Of a stretch of 15,669 nt of DNA, positions 5,288 through 13,381 are shown one piece after another. A program made the position numbers and the translations under genes. Source of the DNA: an uncultured Acetatifactor sp. (lineage in GTDB: Bacteria; Bacillota; Clostridia; Lachnospirales; Lachnospiraceae). Under the pieces are notes generated by a model. It was not told where the DNA came from, did no database searches, and saw only the letters and a program-made list of their open reading frames with translations. The stretch covers positions 1 through 15,669 of the forward strand of contig CAJUSI010000094.1 in assembly GCA_910589035.1 (NCBI GenBank). The letters run 5' to 3'. Within the stretch, counting starts at the first letter, position 1. Every line of letters starts with the position of its first letter.

Positions 5288-7510
5288 TTAATCTATCCTG
5301 CCGTTGGAAAATCTGCCTACCACATGTCCGTCGTCCCCGGATGTCTCTTCCTTTTGCTCCGAAGGGAACTCCGGCCGGATATCAGCTTCCTCATGGCTTT
5401 CCTGTTCCTGCTCCGGAGAGGGCGCGCTTTCTTCCGCAGCCGTCCCGGTGAGGTTCTGTGAAGGCGCTTTCTCTTCCAATTTCGCCTCTTTTTGAGAATC
5501 CTCCGGCTTTTCTCCGTCCTTCCCGGCTTCCTCCGGCTCCGGCAGTCCCTTTTCCCTGCGGAAAATCTCCATGAACTGCTTGCCGGTGATAGTCTCCTTC
5601 TCGATCAGGAACTCCGCCAGCTTATCCATCACATCCCGGTTCTCCCGCAGCATGCCCAGCGCCTTCTCATAGCTTTCCTTCAGAATCTCCACCACCTCCG
5701 CGTCCACTTCCGCGGCCGTGGCGTCGCTGCAGTTTAAGGCCGTGCGTCCCTCCAGATACTGGCTTTCCACCGTGGCCAGCCCCGCCAGGCCGAACCGCCT
5801 GCTCATTCCGTAGCGGGTTATCATATTCCGGGCAATGTCGGTGGCCCTCTCAATATCGTTGGCGGCACCGGTGGTGACATTCCCGAAGACTACTTCCTCC
5901 GCCGCGCGGCCTCCCACAAGGCCCACCAGCATATCCCGCAGCTCCGCCTCGGTGTTCAGGTACTTCTCCTCCTCCGGCACATGCATAACATATCCCAGCG
6001 CCCCCATGGTCCGGGGCACGATGGTGATCTTCTGCACCGGCTCGGAATTCTTCTGAAGGGCACTGATCAGCGCATGCCCCACCTCATGGTAGGACACGAT
6101 CTTGCGCTCCTCCTTGCTCATGATCCGGTCCTTCTTCTCCTTGCCCACCAGCACCACTTCCACGGAATCAAAGAGATCCTTCTGGCAGACATAATCCCTG
6201 CCCTCCTTGACGGCGTTGATAGCCGCCTCGTTGATCATATTGGCAAGATCCGAACCCACCGCACCGCTGGTAGCCAGGGCGATGGCATCCAGGTCCACCG
6301 TCTCGTCCATCTTCACATCCTTGGCGTGCACCTTCAGGATTTCCACACGTCCCTTCAAATCGGGCTTATCCACAATAATCCGCCTGTCGAAACGCCCCGG
6401 GCGCAGAAGAGCCTTATCCAGAATCTCCGGCCGGTTGGTTGCCCCCAGAATGAGAATACCCTTGGAGCTGTCGAATCCGTCCATCTCGGAAAGAAGCTGG
6501 TTCAGTGTCTGTTCCCGTTCCTCGTTGCCCCCGCCGAACTTGGAATCCCGGCTGCGGCCGATGGCATCGATCTCATCGATAAAAATAATGCAGGGAGCGT
6601 TCTTGGTGGCCTCCTTGAACAGGTCCCGCACCCGGCTGGCGCCAACGCCCACGTAAAGCTCTATAAAATCGGAACCTGTCAGGGAAAAGAATGGCACATG
6701 GGCCTCGCCCGCCACTGCCTTGGCCAGCAGGGTCTTACCGGTTCCGGGAGGGCCCACCAGCAGGGCTCCCTTGGGCAGCCTGGCTCCGATTTTGGAATAT
6801 TTCCCGGGATTATGCAGGAAATCTACCACCTCCACCAGGGATTCCTTTGCCTCGTCCTCCCCTGCCACATCCTTAAAGGTGACTCCTGTCTCCTTCTGTA
6901 CATACACCTTGGCGTTGCTCTTGCCCACGCCCATGGGACCGCCGGCTCCGCCCATCTTCTTAAACATCACACCCAGCAGAATCCACATCAGCAGAATGGG
7001 CAGCACCATATACAGCAGAATATCCAGAATCCGGCCGGAATTGTCGCTGGGCACGTAGGTTCCCTCGATGCCGTGCGCTTCCAGGCGGGCCGTGAGCGTA
7101 TCCAGATCCTCCATGATGATCGTGGAATATGTCACTTCCTCATTTGCATAAAAAGGATATCCCATAATGGGAGGAGGAGTCTGCACGGGATCTCCCTGCG
7201 TTCCCCCCTTCAGGGTAAACAGTACCTGCCCGTTACCCTGCACCTTCACCTCTTCCACCTCATCTGCACTGACATGCTCCAGGAATTTCGTATAACTGAC
7301 CTCCTGGGTATTGCCGCTTCTCCCGAACAGAAAATTCCAGATCATGAAGACAAACAGCACTGTACTCAATACCGCCAACAGCACCATTATAACGTTGGGC
7401 CTCCTGGGGGGCTGGTTTCCGTTCCCGCTGCCGCCGTTCCCGCCCGGTCCGCTGCCGCCGCCGTTATTATATCCCCCGCCGTTATCGTATTGGTTCATTT
7501 GATTATCCAT
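5288..7510 (-). CDS. ftsH: ATP-dependent zinc metalloprotease FtsH
   Basis: A membrane-anchored hexameric AAA+ protease that extracts and degrades misfolded membrane proteins and selected soluble regulators. Residues 1-38 are a Gly/Asn-rich cytoplasmic tail. TM1 is at about 39-62, an extracytoplasmic domain at 63-162 and TM2 at about 163-183. The AAA domain has Walker A GPPGTGKT at 253-260, Walker B IIFIDE at 308-313, a pore-loop region near 283-292 and the second region of homology at about 357-376 (ATNRPEILDKALLRPGRFDR). The zinc site is HEVGH at 475-479, where most family members have HEAGH; the third ligand is probably D552. Residues 655-740 are a long acidic Glu/Ser/Pro-rich extension. 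The total of 740 residues exceeds the usual 600-650, mainly because of the two tails. The ATG at 7510 has AGGAG 7 bases upstream, and a good promoter lies about 100 bases away. Confidence 0.97.
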   Translation of the reverse strand: MDNQMNQYDNGGGYNNGGGSGPGGNGGSGNGNQPPRRPNVIMVLLAVLSTVLFVFMIWNFLFGRSGNTQEVSYTKFLEHVSADEVEEVKVQGNGQVLFTLKGGTQGDPVQTPPPIMGYPFYANEEVTYSTIIMEDLDTLTARLEAHGIEGTYVPSDNSGRILDILLYMVLPILLMWILLGVMFKKMGGAGGPMGVGKSNAKVYVQKETGVTFKDVAGEDEAKESLVEVVDFLHNPGKYSKIGARLPKGALLVGPPGTGKTLLAKAVAGEAHVPFFSLTGSDFIELYVGVGASRVRDLFKEATKNAPCIIFIDEIDAIGRSRDSKFGGGNEEREQTLNQLLSEMDGFDSSKGILILGATNRPEILDKALLRPGRFDRRIIVDKPDLKGRVEILKVHAKDVKMDETVDLDAIALATSGAVGSDLANMINEAAINAVKEGRDYVCQKDLFDSVEVVLVGKEKKDRIMSKEERKIVSYHEVGHALISALQKNSEPVQKITIVPRTMGALGYVMHVPEEEKYLNTEAELRDMLVGLVGGRAAEEVVFGNVTTGAANDIERATDIARNMITRYGMSRRFGLAGLATVESQYLEGRTALNCSDATAAEVDAEVVEILKESYEKALGMLRENRDVMDKLAEFLIEKETITGKQFMEIFRREKGLPEPEEAGKDGEKPEDSQKEAKLEEKAPSQNLTGTAAEESAPSPEQEQESHEEADIRPEFPSEQKEETSGDDGHVVGRFSNGRID

Positions 7511-7608
7511 CGCAGCTCCTATCAGATTTCAGTATTACAGGCAGCTCCTCCCAAACCCTGTAATCGACTATTATCACCATTGTAATTAAACATTGATAAA
7601 TCCATTCC

Positions 7609-7637
7609 ATTATAGTGAGAACAAAATGATAAATCAA
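7609..7637 (-). promoter_or_regulatory. Sigma-A type promoter of ftsH
   Basis: The minus strand reads TTGATT (7632-7637), a 17-base spacer and TATAAT (7609-7614). The -10 is perfect and the -35 matches TTGACA at four of six positions. Transcription would start near 7602, giving a leader of about 90 bases before the ftsH ATG at 7510. No CIRCE-type inverted repeat was noticed. Confidence 0.75.
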
Positions 7638-7693
7638 TAGCAGATTTATGAAAAAATCAAATTAACTCTTAAAGATTTCTAAACTTTTCACCA

Positions 7694-7722
7694 TTCCAAT
7701 ACGGCGGAAACTGTGGTAGAAT
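7694..7722 (+). promoter_or_regulatory. Probable promoter of the DUF1846 gene
   Basis: TAGAAT at 7717-7722 is a good -10 (five of six matches). TTCCAA at 7694-7699, spaced by 17 bases, is a weak -35. It diverges from the ftsH promoter, with the two -10 boxes about 100 bases apart. Transcription would start near 7730 and give a leader of about 140 bases before the ATG at 7871. Confidence 0.5.
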
Positions 7723-7740
7723 GTAGGAGTATTTATTTTT

Positions 7741-7838
7741 CACAGGCGCGCAGAGGGAAGTTCTCTTTCCTGTGGAGAGCTCTCTCCATGCAGGAGGTTC
7801 CTGCAGGCTGAAGGGATGAAGGTGCGCCGGGACGCGCA
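7741..7838 (+). promoter_or_regulatory. Structured 5' leader of the DUF1846 gene: four successive hairpins
   Basis: Four stems fit in about 100 bases. (1) CACAGG/CCTGTG, 7741-7746 with 7769-7774, enclosing AGAG/CTCT. (2) TGGAGA/TCTCCA, 7773-7778 with 7783-7788, sharing two bases with stem 1 and so competing slightly. (3) TGCAGGA/TCCTGCA, 7789-7795 with 7799-7805, a seven-pair stem with a three-base loop. (4) TGCGC/GCGCA, 7823-7827 with 7834-7838. Within it, an ATG at about 7816 opens a 12-codon frame, MKVRRDAQRVDV, whose TAA merges into the ribosome binding region of the main gene. I do not recognise a known riboswitch or T-box, and there is no T-tract after a stem. A regulatory role is inferred from density of structure only. 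Confidence 0.4.
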
Positions 7839-7870
7839 AAGGGTTGACGTTTAAGGAAAGGCCTTTTAAA

Positions 7871-9346
7871 ATGAAAATTGGGTTTGACAACGGGAAATAT
7901 CTGAAAATGCAGTCGGAGCATATCAAGGAGCGCATTGTCCAGTTCGGGGACAAGCTCTATCTGGAATTCGGCGGAAAGCTTTTTGACGACTATCATGCCT
8001 CCAGGGTGCTTCCGGGCTTTGCGCCGGACGCCAAGCTGCAGATGCTGATGCAGCTCGCAGACTGTGCGGAGATCGTCATCGTCATCAGCGCCGCGGATAT
8101 CGAGAAGAACAAGGTTCGCGGCGACCTGGGAATTACCTACGATGTGGACGTGCTGCGCCTGAGAGAGGAATTCCAGAAAAGGGGACTCTATGTGGGCAGC
8201 GTGGTCATCACCCATTACAGCGGACAGCACAGCGCAAAGCAGTTCAGAACCAGGCTGGAAAAGCAGAATATCCGGGTCTACCTTCATTATATTATCGAGG
8301 GCTACCCCTCCAATGTCCCCCTGATTGTCAGCGATGATGGCTACGGCAAGAATGATTATATCGAAACCACCCGCCCCCTCATTGTGGTGACGGCGCCGGG
8401 ACCGGGCAGCGGCAAGATGGCCACCTGTCTCTCCCAGCTGTACCACGATAAACAGCGGGGCATCAAGGCAGGGTACGCCAAATTTGAGACCTTCCCCATC
8501 TGGAATATCCCCCTGAAGCATCCTGTCAACCTGGCCTACGAGGCGGCCACCGCCGATTTGAACGATGTGAACATGATCGACCCCTTCCACCTGGAGGCCT
8601 ATGGCGAGACTGCAGTAAATTATAACCGGGATATCGAGATCTTCCCGGTGCTGAACGCTATCTTTGAGAGTATTTACGGGGAAAATCCCTATAAATCTCC
8701 TACTGACATGGGTGTCAACATGGCGGGCAGCTGCATTATCGACGACGAGGCCTGCTGCCAGGCATCCAAGATGGAAATCATCCGACGCTATTATACCGCC
8801 CTGAACAAGATGGTGCGGGACGGCTCTTCCGAGACCGAAGTCTATAAAATAGAACTGCTGATGAAGCAGGAAAAGCTCACCACCGCGGACCGCAGGGTGG
8901 CTGCAGCCGCCAGAAAGCGGGCAGAAGACCTGGGAGTTCCCACCGCCGCCATCGAGCTGGCAGACGGAAGCATCATTACCTCGAAGACCTCCGATTTCCT
9001 GGGCGCCTCCGCTGCGCTTTTGTTAAATGCCCTGAAATACCTGGCCGGAGTAGATCACGATACAAAGCTGATCAAGCCGGAGGCCATCGAACCCATACAG
9101 GATCTGAAGGTGCGGTACCTGGGAGGCCGGAATCCCCGGCTTCACACCGACGAGGTACTGATCGCCCTGTCCCTGGAAGCATGCCAGGACCCCAATGCCA
9201 GACGCTCCCTGGAGCAGCTCCCCCGGCTGAAGGGCTGCCAGGTACATACCTCGGTGATGCTCTCCGAGGTGGATATGAAAATATTTAAGAAGCTGGGCGT
9301 GGAGCTGACCAGCGAACCGGTTCAGACTGTCAGGAAGAATTATTGA
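7871..9346 (+). CDS. DUF1846 (UPF0371) family protein, 491 aa
   Basis: A conserved family of unknown biochemical role in Firmicutes and Actinobacteria. The opening MKIGFDNGKYLKMQSEHI, followed by LYLEFGGKLFDDYHASRVLPGF (about 29-50), is typical of the family. A glycine-rich APGPGSGKMATC motif at 175-186 resembles a nucleotide-binding loop. A HYSGQHSAKQFRTRLE stretch (115-130) and TDMGVNMAGSCIIDDEACC (278-296) are further marked segments. The length of about 490-500 residues is normal. The frame can begin at a TTG at 7844, but the ATG at 7871 matches the family start and has AAGGAAAGG upstream. No signal peptide or membrane helix is seen, so it is probably cytoplasmic. It is divergent from ftsH, behind a structured leader. 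The reaction is unknown to me. Confidence 0.92.
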   Translation: MKIGFDNGKYLKMQSEHIKERIVQFGDKLYLEFGGKLFDDYHASRVLPGFAPDAKLQMLMQLADCAEIVIVISAADIEKNKVRGDLGITYDVDVLRLREEFQKRGLYVGSVVITHYSGQHSAKQFRTRLEKQNIRVYLHYIIEGYPSNVPLIVSDDGYGKNDYIETTRPLIVVTAPGPGSGKMATCLSQLYHDKQRGIKAGYAKFETFPIWNIPLKHPVNLAYEAATADLNDVNMIDPFHLEAYGETAVNYNRDIEIFPVLNAIFESIYGENPYKSPTDMGVNMAGSCIIDDEACCQASKMEIIRRYYTALNKMVRDGSSETEVYKIELLMKQEKLTTADRRVAAAARKRAEDLGVPTAAIELADGSIITSKTSDFLGASAALLLNALKYLAGVDHDTKLIKPEAIEPIQDLKVRYLGGRNPRLHTDEVLIALSLEACQDPNARRSLEQLPRLKGCQVHTSVMLSEVDMKIFKKLGVELTSEPVQTVRKNY

Positions 9347-9510
9347 GGGGGATTCGTTTAGGTGGATTGCCGGAGGGAACTCCAGATTATTCAGGTTGTT
9401 ATGCCGTCCCCTGACCCTCGCACTGCCGGGCAGGAGAAAGCTTTCACATAAAAGCGTTCATAAAGAAAGGGCTTCTTCGACGCTTCCGCATGTAAAGTCA
9501 ATCACGGCAA

Positions 9511-9571
9511 AATATGTTCTGCCATGAAACAGAATGCGGCAATGTACGTCCTGCCATGAAAAAGAATGTGC
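9511..9571. repeat. Imperfect tandem repeat of about 30 bases upstream of pyrG
   Basis: Copy 1 (9511-9540) and copy 2 (9541-9571) both start AAT, share CTGCCATGAAA and AGAATG at matching places and differ at several positions. Copy 1 can fold as TTCTG/CAGAA around CCATGAAA; copy 2 has lost the pairing. The rest of the gap 9347-9625 holds no gene that I can support and no obvious promoter or terminator; GGAG/CTCC around GGAA near 9373-9384 is the only other small dyad. The repeat lies about 55 bases before the pyrG start and could affect its expression. Confidence 0.6.
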
Positions 9572-9625
9572 TAAAGTGCACAGAGCGAAGAATCATAAGA
9601 AAGCGCAGTGCAGAAAAGAGGAAAT

Positions 9626-11266
9626 ATGTCGGTAAAATACGTATTTGTCACAGGCGGCGTCGTATCCGGATTGGGAAAAGGCATCACAGCAGCCTCCCTG
9701 GGGCGGCTGCTGAAGGCCAGGGGCTTCAAGGTCACCATGCAGAAATTCGATCCCTACATTAATATAGACCCCGGCACCATGAATCCCATCCAGCACGGGG
9801 AGGTGTTTGTCACCGACGACGGGGCGGAGACCGATCTGGATCTGGGGCATTATGAGCGCTTCATCGACGAGAGTCTGTCCAGGAACTCCAACGTGACCAC
9901 GGGAAAGGTGTACTGGGCCGTGCTCCAGAAGGAGAGGCGGGGGGATTACGGCGGAGGCACCGTGCAGGTGATTCCCCACATAACCAACGAAATCAAGAGC
10001 CGCTTTTACCGAAACTTCACCGACCCGGACACCCGCATCGCCATCATCGAGGTGGGAGGCACCGTGGGCGACATCGAGAGCCAGCCCTTCCTGGAGTCCA
10101 TCCGGCAGTTCCAGCACGATGTGGGGCATGAGAACGCCATCCTGATTCATGTGACCCTGATCCCCTACCTGCACGCCTCGGAGGAGCTGAAGACCAAGCC
10201 CACCCAGGCCAGCGTGAAGGATCTGCAGGGAATGGGCATCCAGCCCGACATCATTGTCTGTCGCAGCGAGCATCCCCTGGACCAGGGCATCAAGGACAAG
10301 ATCGCCCTCTTCTGCAATGTGCCCAGCAAGAGGGTTCTCCAGAATCTGGACGTGGAATGCCTCTACGAGGCTCCCCTGGCCATGGAGAAGGAACAGCTGG
10401 CGCAGGCGGCCTGCGAATGCCTGCACCTGGAGTGCCCGGAGCCCGACCTGACCGACTGGGAGAAAATGGTGGAGGATTTAAAGCATCCCACCGACGAGGT
10501 CACGGTGGCTCTGGTGGGCAAATATGTCTCTCTCCACGACGCCTATATCAGCGTGGTGGAGGCCTTGAAGCACGGCGGCATCACCAACCACACCACCGTC
10601 AATATCAAATGGATCGACTCCGAGACGGTCACGAAAGAAAATGCGGAAGAATTGCTGGCGGATGTAAACGGCATTCTGGTTCCCGGAGGATTCGGCTCCC
10701 GGGGCATCGAGGGCAAGATCTGCGCCATCACCTACGCGCGCACCCACGGGAAGCCGTTCCTGGGGCTCTGCCTGGGAATGCAGCTGGCCATTGTGGAGTA
10801 CGCCAGGAATGTGGTCGGCTACCGCGACGCCCACAGCATCGAGCTGGATCCTAACACCACCCACCCGGTCATCGCCCTGATGCCGGACCAGAATGGGGTG
10901 GAGGATATCGGGGGCACCCTGCGGCTGGGCGCGTATCCCTGTGTACTGGATAAGAACTCCAGGGCCTATGCGCTGTACGGGGAGGAGACCATCTACGAGA
11001 GGCACCGCCACCGCTATGAGGTGAACAACGACTACCGGGCGGTTCTTACAGAAAAAGGCCTGCGGCTCTCCGGCACCTCCCCGGACGGGCGCATTGTGGA
11101 GATGTGCGAGTTGACGGAGCATCCCTTCTATGTGGCAACCCAGGGACATCCGGAGCTGAAATCCCGTCCCAACCGCCCCCATCCCCTGTTCAGGGGCTTT
11201 GTGGCTGCGGCGCTGAAGGCCAAAAACAGGGGGACGGCAGATTATGGAGGGGCATATGGACTATAA
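9626..11266 (+). CDS. pyrG: CTP synthase (glutamine-hydrolysing)
   Basis: Makes CTP from UTP, ATP and glutamine, the last step of pyrimidine nucleotide synthesis. The 546 residues (family about 535-550) contain the synthetase domain at 1-270, with the P-loop VTGGVVSGLGKGI at 8-20, DPYINIDPGTMNP at 42-54 and GGTVGDIES at 144-152. The class I glutamine amidotransferase domain covers about 291-530, with the oxyanion loop PGGFGSRG at 353-360, nucleophile Cys382 in GLCLGMQ, and His508/Glu510 in QGHPELKSRP. An in-frame GTG lies at 9608, but the ATG at 9626 begins with the invariant VKYVFVTGG and has AGAGGA 5 bases upstream. The pyrG leader attenuation signal known from Bacillus (a G-run at the transcript start with a terminator) is not evident. 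A strong terminator follows at 11412-11444. Confidence 0.97.
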   Translation: MSVKYVFVTGGVVSGLGKGITAASLGRLLKARGFKVTMQKFDPYINIDPGTMNPIQHGEVFVTDDGAETDLDLGHYERFIDESLSRNSNVTTGKVYWAVLQKERRGDYGGGTVQVIPHITNEIKSRFYRNFTDPDTRIAIIEVGGTVGDIESQPFLESIRQFQHDVGHENAILIHVTLIPYLHASEELKTKPTQASVKDLQGMGIQPDIIVCRSEHPLDQGIKDKIALFCNVPSKRVLQNLDVECLYEAPLAMEKEQLAQAACECLHLECPEPDLTDWEKMVEDLKHPTDEVTVALVGKYVSLHDAYISVVEALKHGGITNHTTVNIKWIDSETVTKENAEELLADVNGILVPGGFGSRGIEGKICAITYARTHGKPFLGLCLGMQLAIVEYARNVVGYRDAHSIELDPNTTHPVIALMPDQNGVEDIGGTLRLGAYPCVLDKNSRAYALYGEETIYERHRHRYEVNNDYRAVLTEKGLRLSGTSPDGRIVEMCELTEHPFYVATQGHPELKSRPNRPHPLFRGFVAAALKAKNRGTADYGGAYGL

Positions 11267-11474
11267 TTCTTTAAACAACTTAAACGACAGTGACAGGTCT
11301 TCGCTGGCTTCCGTATTCCAGGGCATCCTCACTGGCCTCAAACACATTTCAGTCAGCAAAGCCGTCTCCTACCTACGGTACATACAGCTCCAAGGCCGTA
11401 AGGCTTTTCTAGGAAAAAGAGTTGTTTCATGCAACTCTTTTTCCATATCTGCATATACTGTTACCGTAATCTAG
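11256..11474 (+). CDS. Doubtful small frame overlapping the pyrG stop, 72 codons
   Basis: An ATG at 11256 sits inside the last codons of pyrG, with GGAGG 5 bases upstream, and opens MDYNSLNNLNDSDRSSLASVFQ. The first 45 or so residues look protein-like and polar. The frame then runs through the terminator hairpin at 11412-11444, where the residues encode the stem. That makes a real full-length product unlikely. It may be chance, a short coupled peptide or the remnant of a gene cut by rearrangement. I do not recognise it. Confidence 0.2.
   Translation: MDYNSLNNLNDSDRSSLASVFQGILTGLKHISVSKAVSYLRYIQLQGRKAFLGKRVVSCNSFSISAYTVTVI
11412..11444 (+). terminator. Strong hairpin terminator of pyrG
   Basis: A perfect 13-base-pair stem, GGAAAAAGAGTTG with CAACTCTTTTTCC, surrounds a seven-base TTTCATG loop. 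The right arm itself carries the run of five T, so release could occur within or just after it. It lies 146 bases after the pyrG stop. On the other strand the stem also carries an A/T-rich arm and may act in both directions. Confidence 0.75.
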
Positions 11475-11509
11475 CCCGCAAGGCGGGTATTGGCACACAG
11501 CTTTTTCTA

Positions 11510-11537
11510 AAAGGCTTTCCCTAACCGGAGAGCCTTT
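11510..11537 (-). terminator. Terminator of the ABC exporter operon
   Basis: Arms 11510-11520 (AAAGGCTTTCC) and 11527-11537 (GGAGAGCCTTT) pair over 11 positions with one G-T wobble, around a CTAACC loop. On the minus strand the second arm ends in CCTTTTAG. It lies 26 bases beyond the stop of the 605-residue exporter. A smaller hairpin CCCGC/GCGGG with an AAG loop lies at 11475-11487. Confidence 0.65.
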
Positions 11538-11563
11538 GCTTTTCCGTTTCTATTTTCAGACGC

Positions 11564-13381
11564 TTAATAACGATATCCTGCAGACTGTGCCTCCCAAAGC
11601 TGCCGGTATTCCCCGCCTGCCGCCAGCAGCTGCTGGTGGCTTCCGGTTTCTGTCAGTCTGCCTTCCTTCCACACGAATATCCTGTCGCAGAAGCAGCAGC
11701 TGGACAGTCTGTGGGAAATAAATATCATAGTCTTTTCCCGCATCAGAATATTGGTTTTTTCATATAGTTCCGCCTCAGAAACGGGATCCAGCGCTGCCGA
11801 TGGCTCATCCATGATAAAGATGGGGGAATCCTTATATAAAGCTTTGGCAATGGCAAGCTTTTGTGCCTCGCCGCCCGAAACCAGGACGCCGCGTCCGTCA
11901 TAATCCTTATAAAGACATGCCTCCGCCCCTGCGTACATCTTCTCCACTGCCTGATACATATCCATATCACAGATAACCTTCCAAAGCCTCTGCCCGTCCT
12001 TCGGACAGCCTGCTTCAATGTTCTGCCTTACACTAAACGAAAAAATCTTAAAATCCTGGAACACTACCGACATCAGCTTCCAGTATTCCTCCTCCCGGTA
12101 CTGCCAGATGTCGACCCCGTTGAGCAAGATCCTGCCCGAATCCGGCCGATACAGGCGCATAAGCAGCCTGACGCAAGTCGTCTTCCCCGAACCATTGCGC
12201 CCCACCATCGCCACATGCTCCCGGTTGGAGATATGAAAGCTCACGCCCTCCAAAGCCCAATTTTCAGCATTTGGGTACTTAAAATATACATTGTCAAAAT
12301 CAATTTCAACCATTCCCGGATTCGGGATCTTATCCGCTTTTTCTGACAGAACCTCCATTTCCAAAAAGTCATAATACTGCCGAAGAAACCTTTCATTTCC
12401 CTTCAGGTCAGCCAGCGCCCCCACTACCTGCGTAATCCCTGTAAACAGCTGTGTGACGGCTCCGGAATACTTTACGATGCCGCCCACCCCTATCTCTCCC
12501 TGCCAGGCATTGATCCCGATATAGACATAAGCAATTCCGCCCAATACCACATTCAGGATGTTGTTCACAAAACGAAAGACAGCCTCCTGCCGTCCCACAG
12601 CCCGCATAAAGCCGCCCACATCCTTGAGTACTTTCCCAAATTCGTCCAGAATCAGGCCGCTTTCGTCAAAAATCCTGATTTCCTTACCATATTTATAGTT
12701 TTGAAAAACATCTTTTCTGTAAAACCCGTATCTGCGGTTGATCGGAGCCACCTCCGTAAACCGCCTGAAGATATTTTTATTATGCTCAATGCCGTTTTGG
12801 GCGGTGGCTGCCGCCGCTATGGCCAACAGCAACCCGAAGCACGCCAGCAAAATGATAAACTGCGCTCCGTCGGCGCCCGAATTCACCTTTTCTTCCACAA
12901 ATTGGCAGATATATAGCACGGAAGCCAGTATCACGAACAGACCCGTCAATAAATTTTCAAGAAAATGTATCTCTTTGGCAAACACATCGCCCCGCTGGAA
13001 TCTGCAGAGTTTAATGCTTTCTATCAGGTTTTGTACCCGACTGTCTTCCAGCTGCTGATAATCCATCCCCATGGCCTTTTCGGACAGCCTCCCGGATTGA
13101 TTATATGAAATTTTCTGCACGGACACCTCTACATAACTGCCGGCCAGATGGCATACGATTTCTATCGCCATCGCGGAAACCGAAAGCAAAAAAGCCTGAA
13201 ACAGGATTTCCTTTTCACCCACCCCGGCATACAGGCCGTTGACAATAGCCGCGGAAAAATGAAGAAGAACAAAGGGCTTCAGGGCCGCAAGAAACGTCTT
13301 GAGGAAGAGTGCCGCTATCAGGAAGCGGGAGCATTCCGTCAGTCCTTTCCACGTCCTCTTTATGATGCTCCTGTCAATCAT
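11564..13381 (-). CDS. ABC exporter, complete TMD-NBD half transporter, 605 aa
   Basis: A membrane exporter subunit driven by ATP hydrolysis. The transmembrane domain covers about 1-340, with hydrophobic segments near 20-45, 62-85, 145-162, 174-195, 270-292 and 300-325. The ATPase domain covers about 358-600: Walker A GRNGSGKT at 394-401, Q-loop Q442 (VVFQD), signature VSGGE at 501-505 (consensus LSGGQ), Walker B IFIMDEP at 521-527 with Glu526, and switch His557 (ISHR). All catalytic residues are present. The ATG at 13381 has AGGAGG about 9 bases upstream and overlaps the stop of the preceding ATPase fragment by eight bases (ATGATTGA), so the two were translated together. Pairing with a similar exporter suggests an original heterodimer. 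The cargo (peptide, lipid or drug) cannot be told. Because the partner is broken, it now has to work alone or not at all. Confidence 0.93.
   Translation of the reverse strand: MIDRSIIKRTWKGLTECSRFLIAALFLKTFLAALKPFVLLHFSAAIVNGLYAGVGEKEILFQAFLLSVSAMAIEIVCHLAGSYVEVSVQKISYNQSGRLSEKAMGMDYQQLEDSRVQNLIESIKLCRFQRGDVFAKEIHFLENLLTGLFVILASVLYICQFVEEKVNSGADGAQFIILLACFGLLLAIAAAATAQNGIEHNKNIFRRFTEVAPINRRYGFYRKDVFQNYKYGKEIRIFDESGLILDEFGKVLKDVGGFMRAVGRQEAVFRFVNNILNVVLGGIAYVYIGINAWQGEIGVGGIVKYSGAVTQLFTGITQVVGALADLKGNERFLRQYYDFLEMEVLSEKADKIPNPGMVEIDFDNVYFKYPNAENWALEGVSFHISNREHVAMVGRNGSGKTTCVRLLMRLYRPDSGRILLNGVDIWQYREEEYWKLMSVVFQDFKIFSFSVRQNIEAGCPKDGQRLWKVICDMDMYQAVEKMYAGAEACLYKDYDGRGVLVSGGEAQKLAIAKALYKDSPIFIMDEPSAALDPVSEAELYEKTNILMREKTMIFISHRLSSCCFCDRIFVWKEGRLTETGSHQQLLAAGGEYRQLWEAQSAGYRY

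Noticed and set aside
5981..7585. 534-codon + strand frame opposite ftsH
   Set aside because: It is antisense to ftsH, whose motifs are unmistakable; no family features and no ribosome binding site of note.
7733..8590. 285-codon minus-strand frame over the DUF1846 gene
   Set aside because: It is antisense to a conserved gene, and the frame also runs through the structured leader.
9511..9571. CRISPR array
   Set aside because: Only two adjoining imperfect copies with no spacers and no cas genes.
9514..9762. 82-codon + strand frame before and into pyrG
   Set aside because: It is made from the tandem repeat and then overlaps pyrG in another frame; Arg-rich with no family resemblance.
9593..10426. 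277-codon minus-strand frame opposite pyrG
   Set aside because: Shadow of pyrG codon use; no domain and no start signal.
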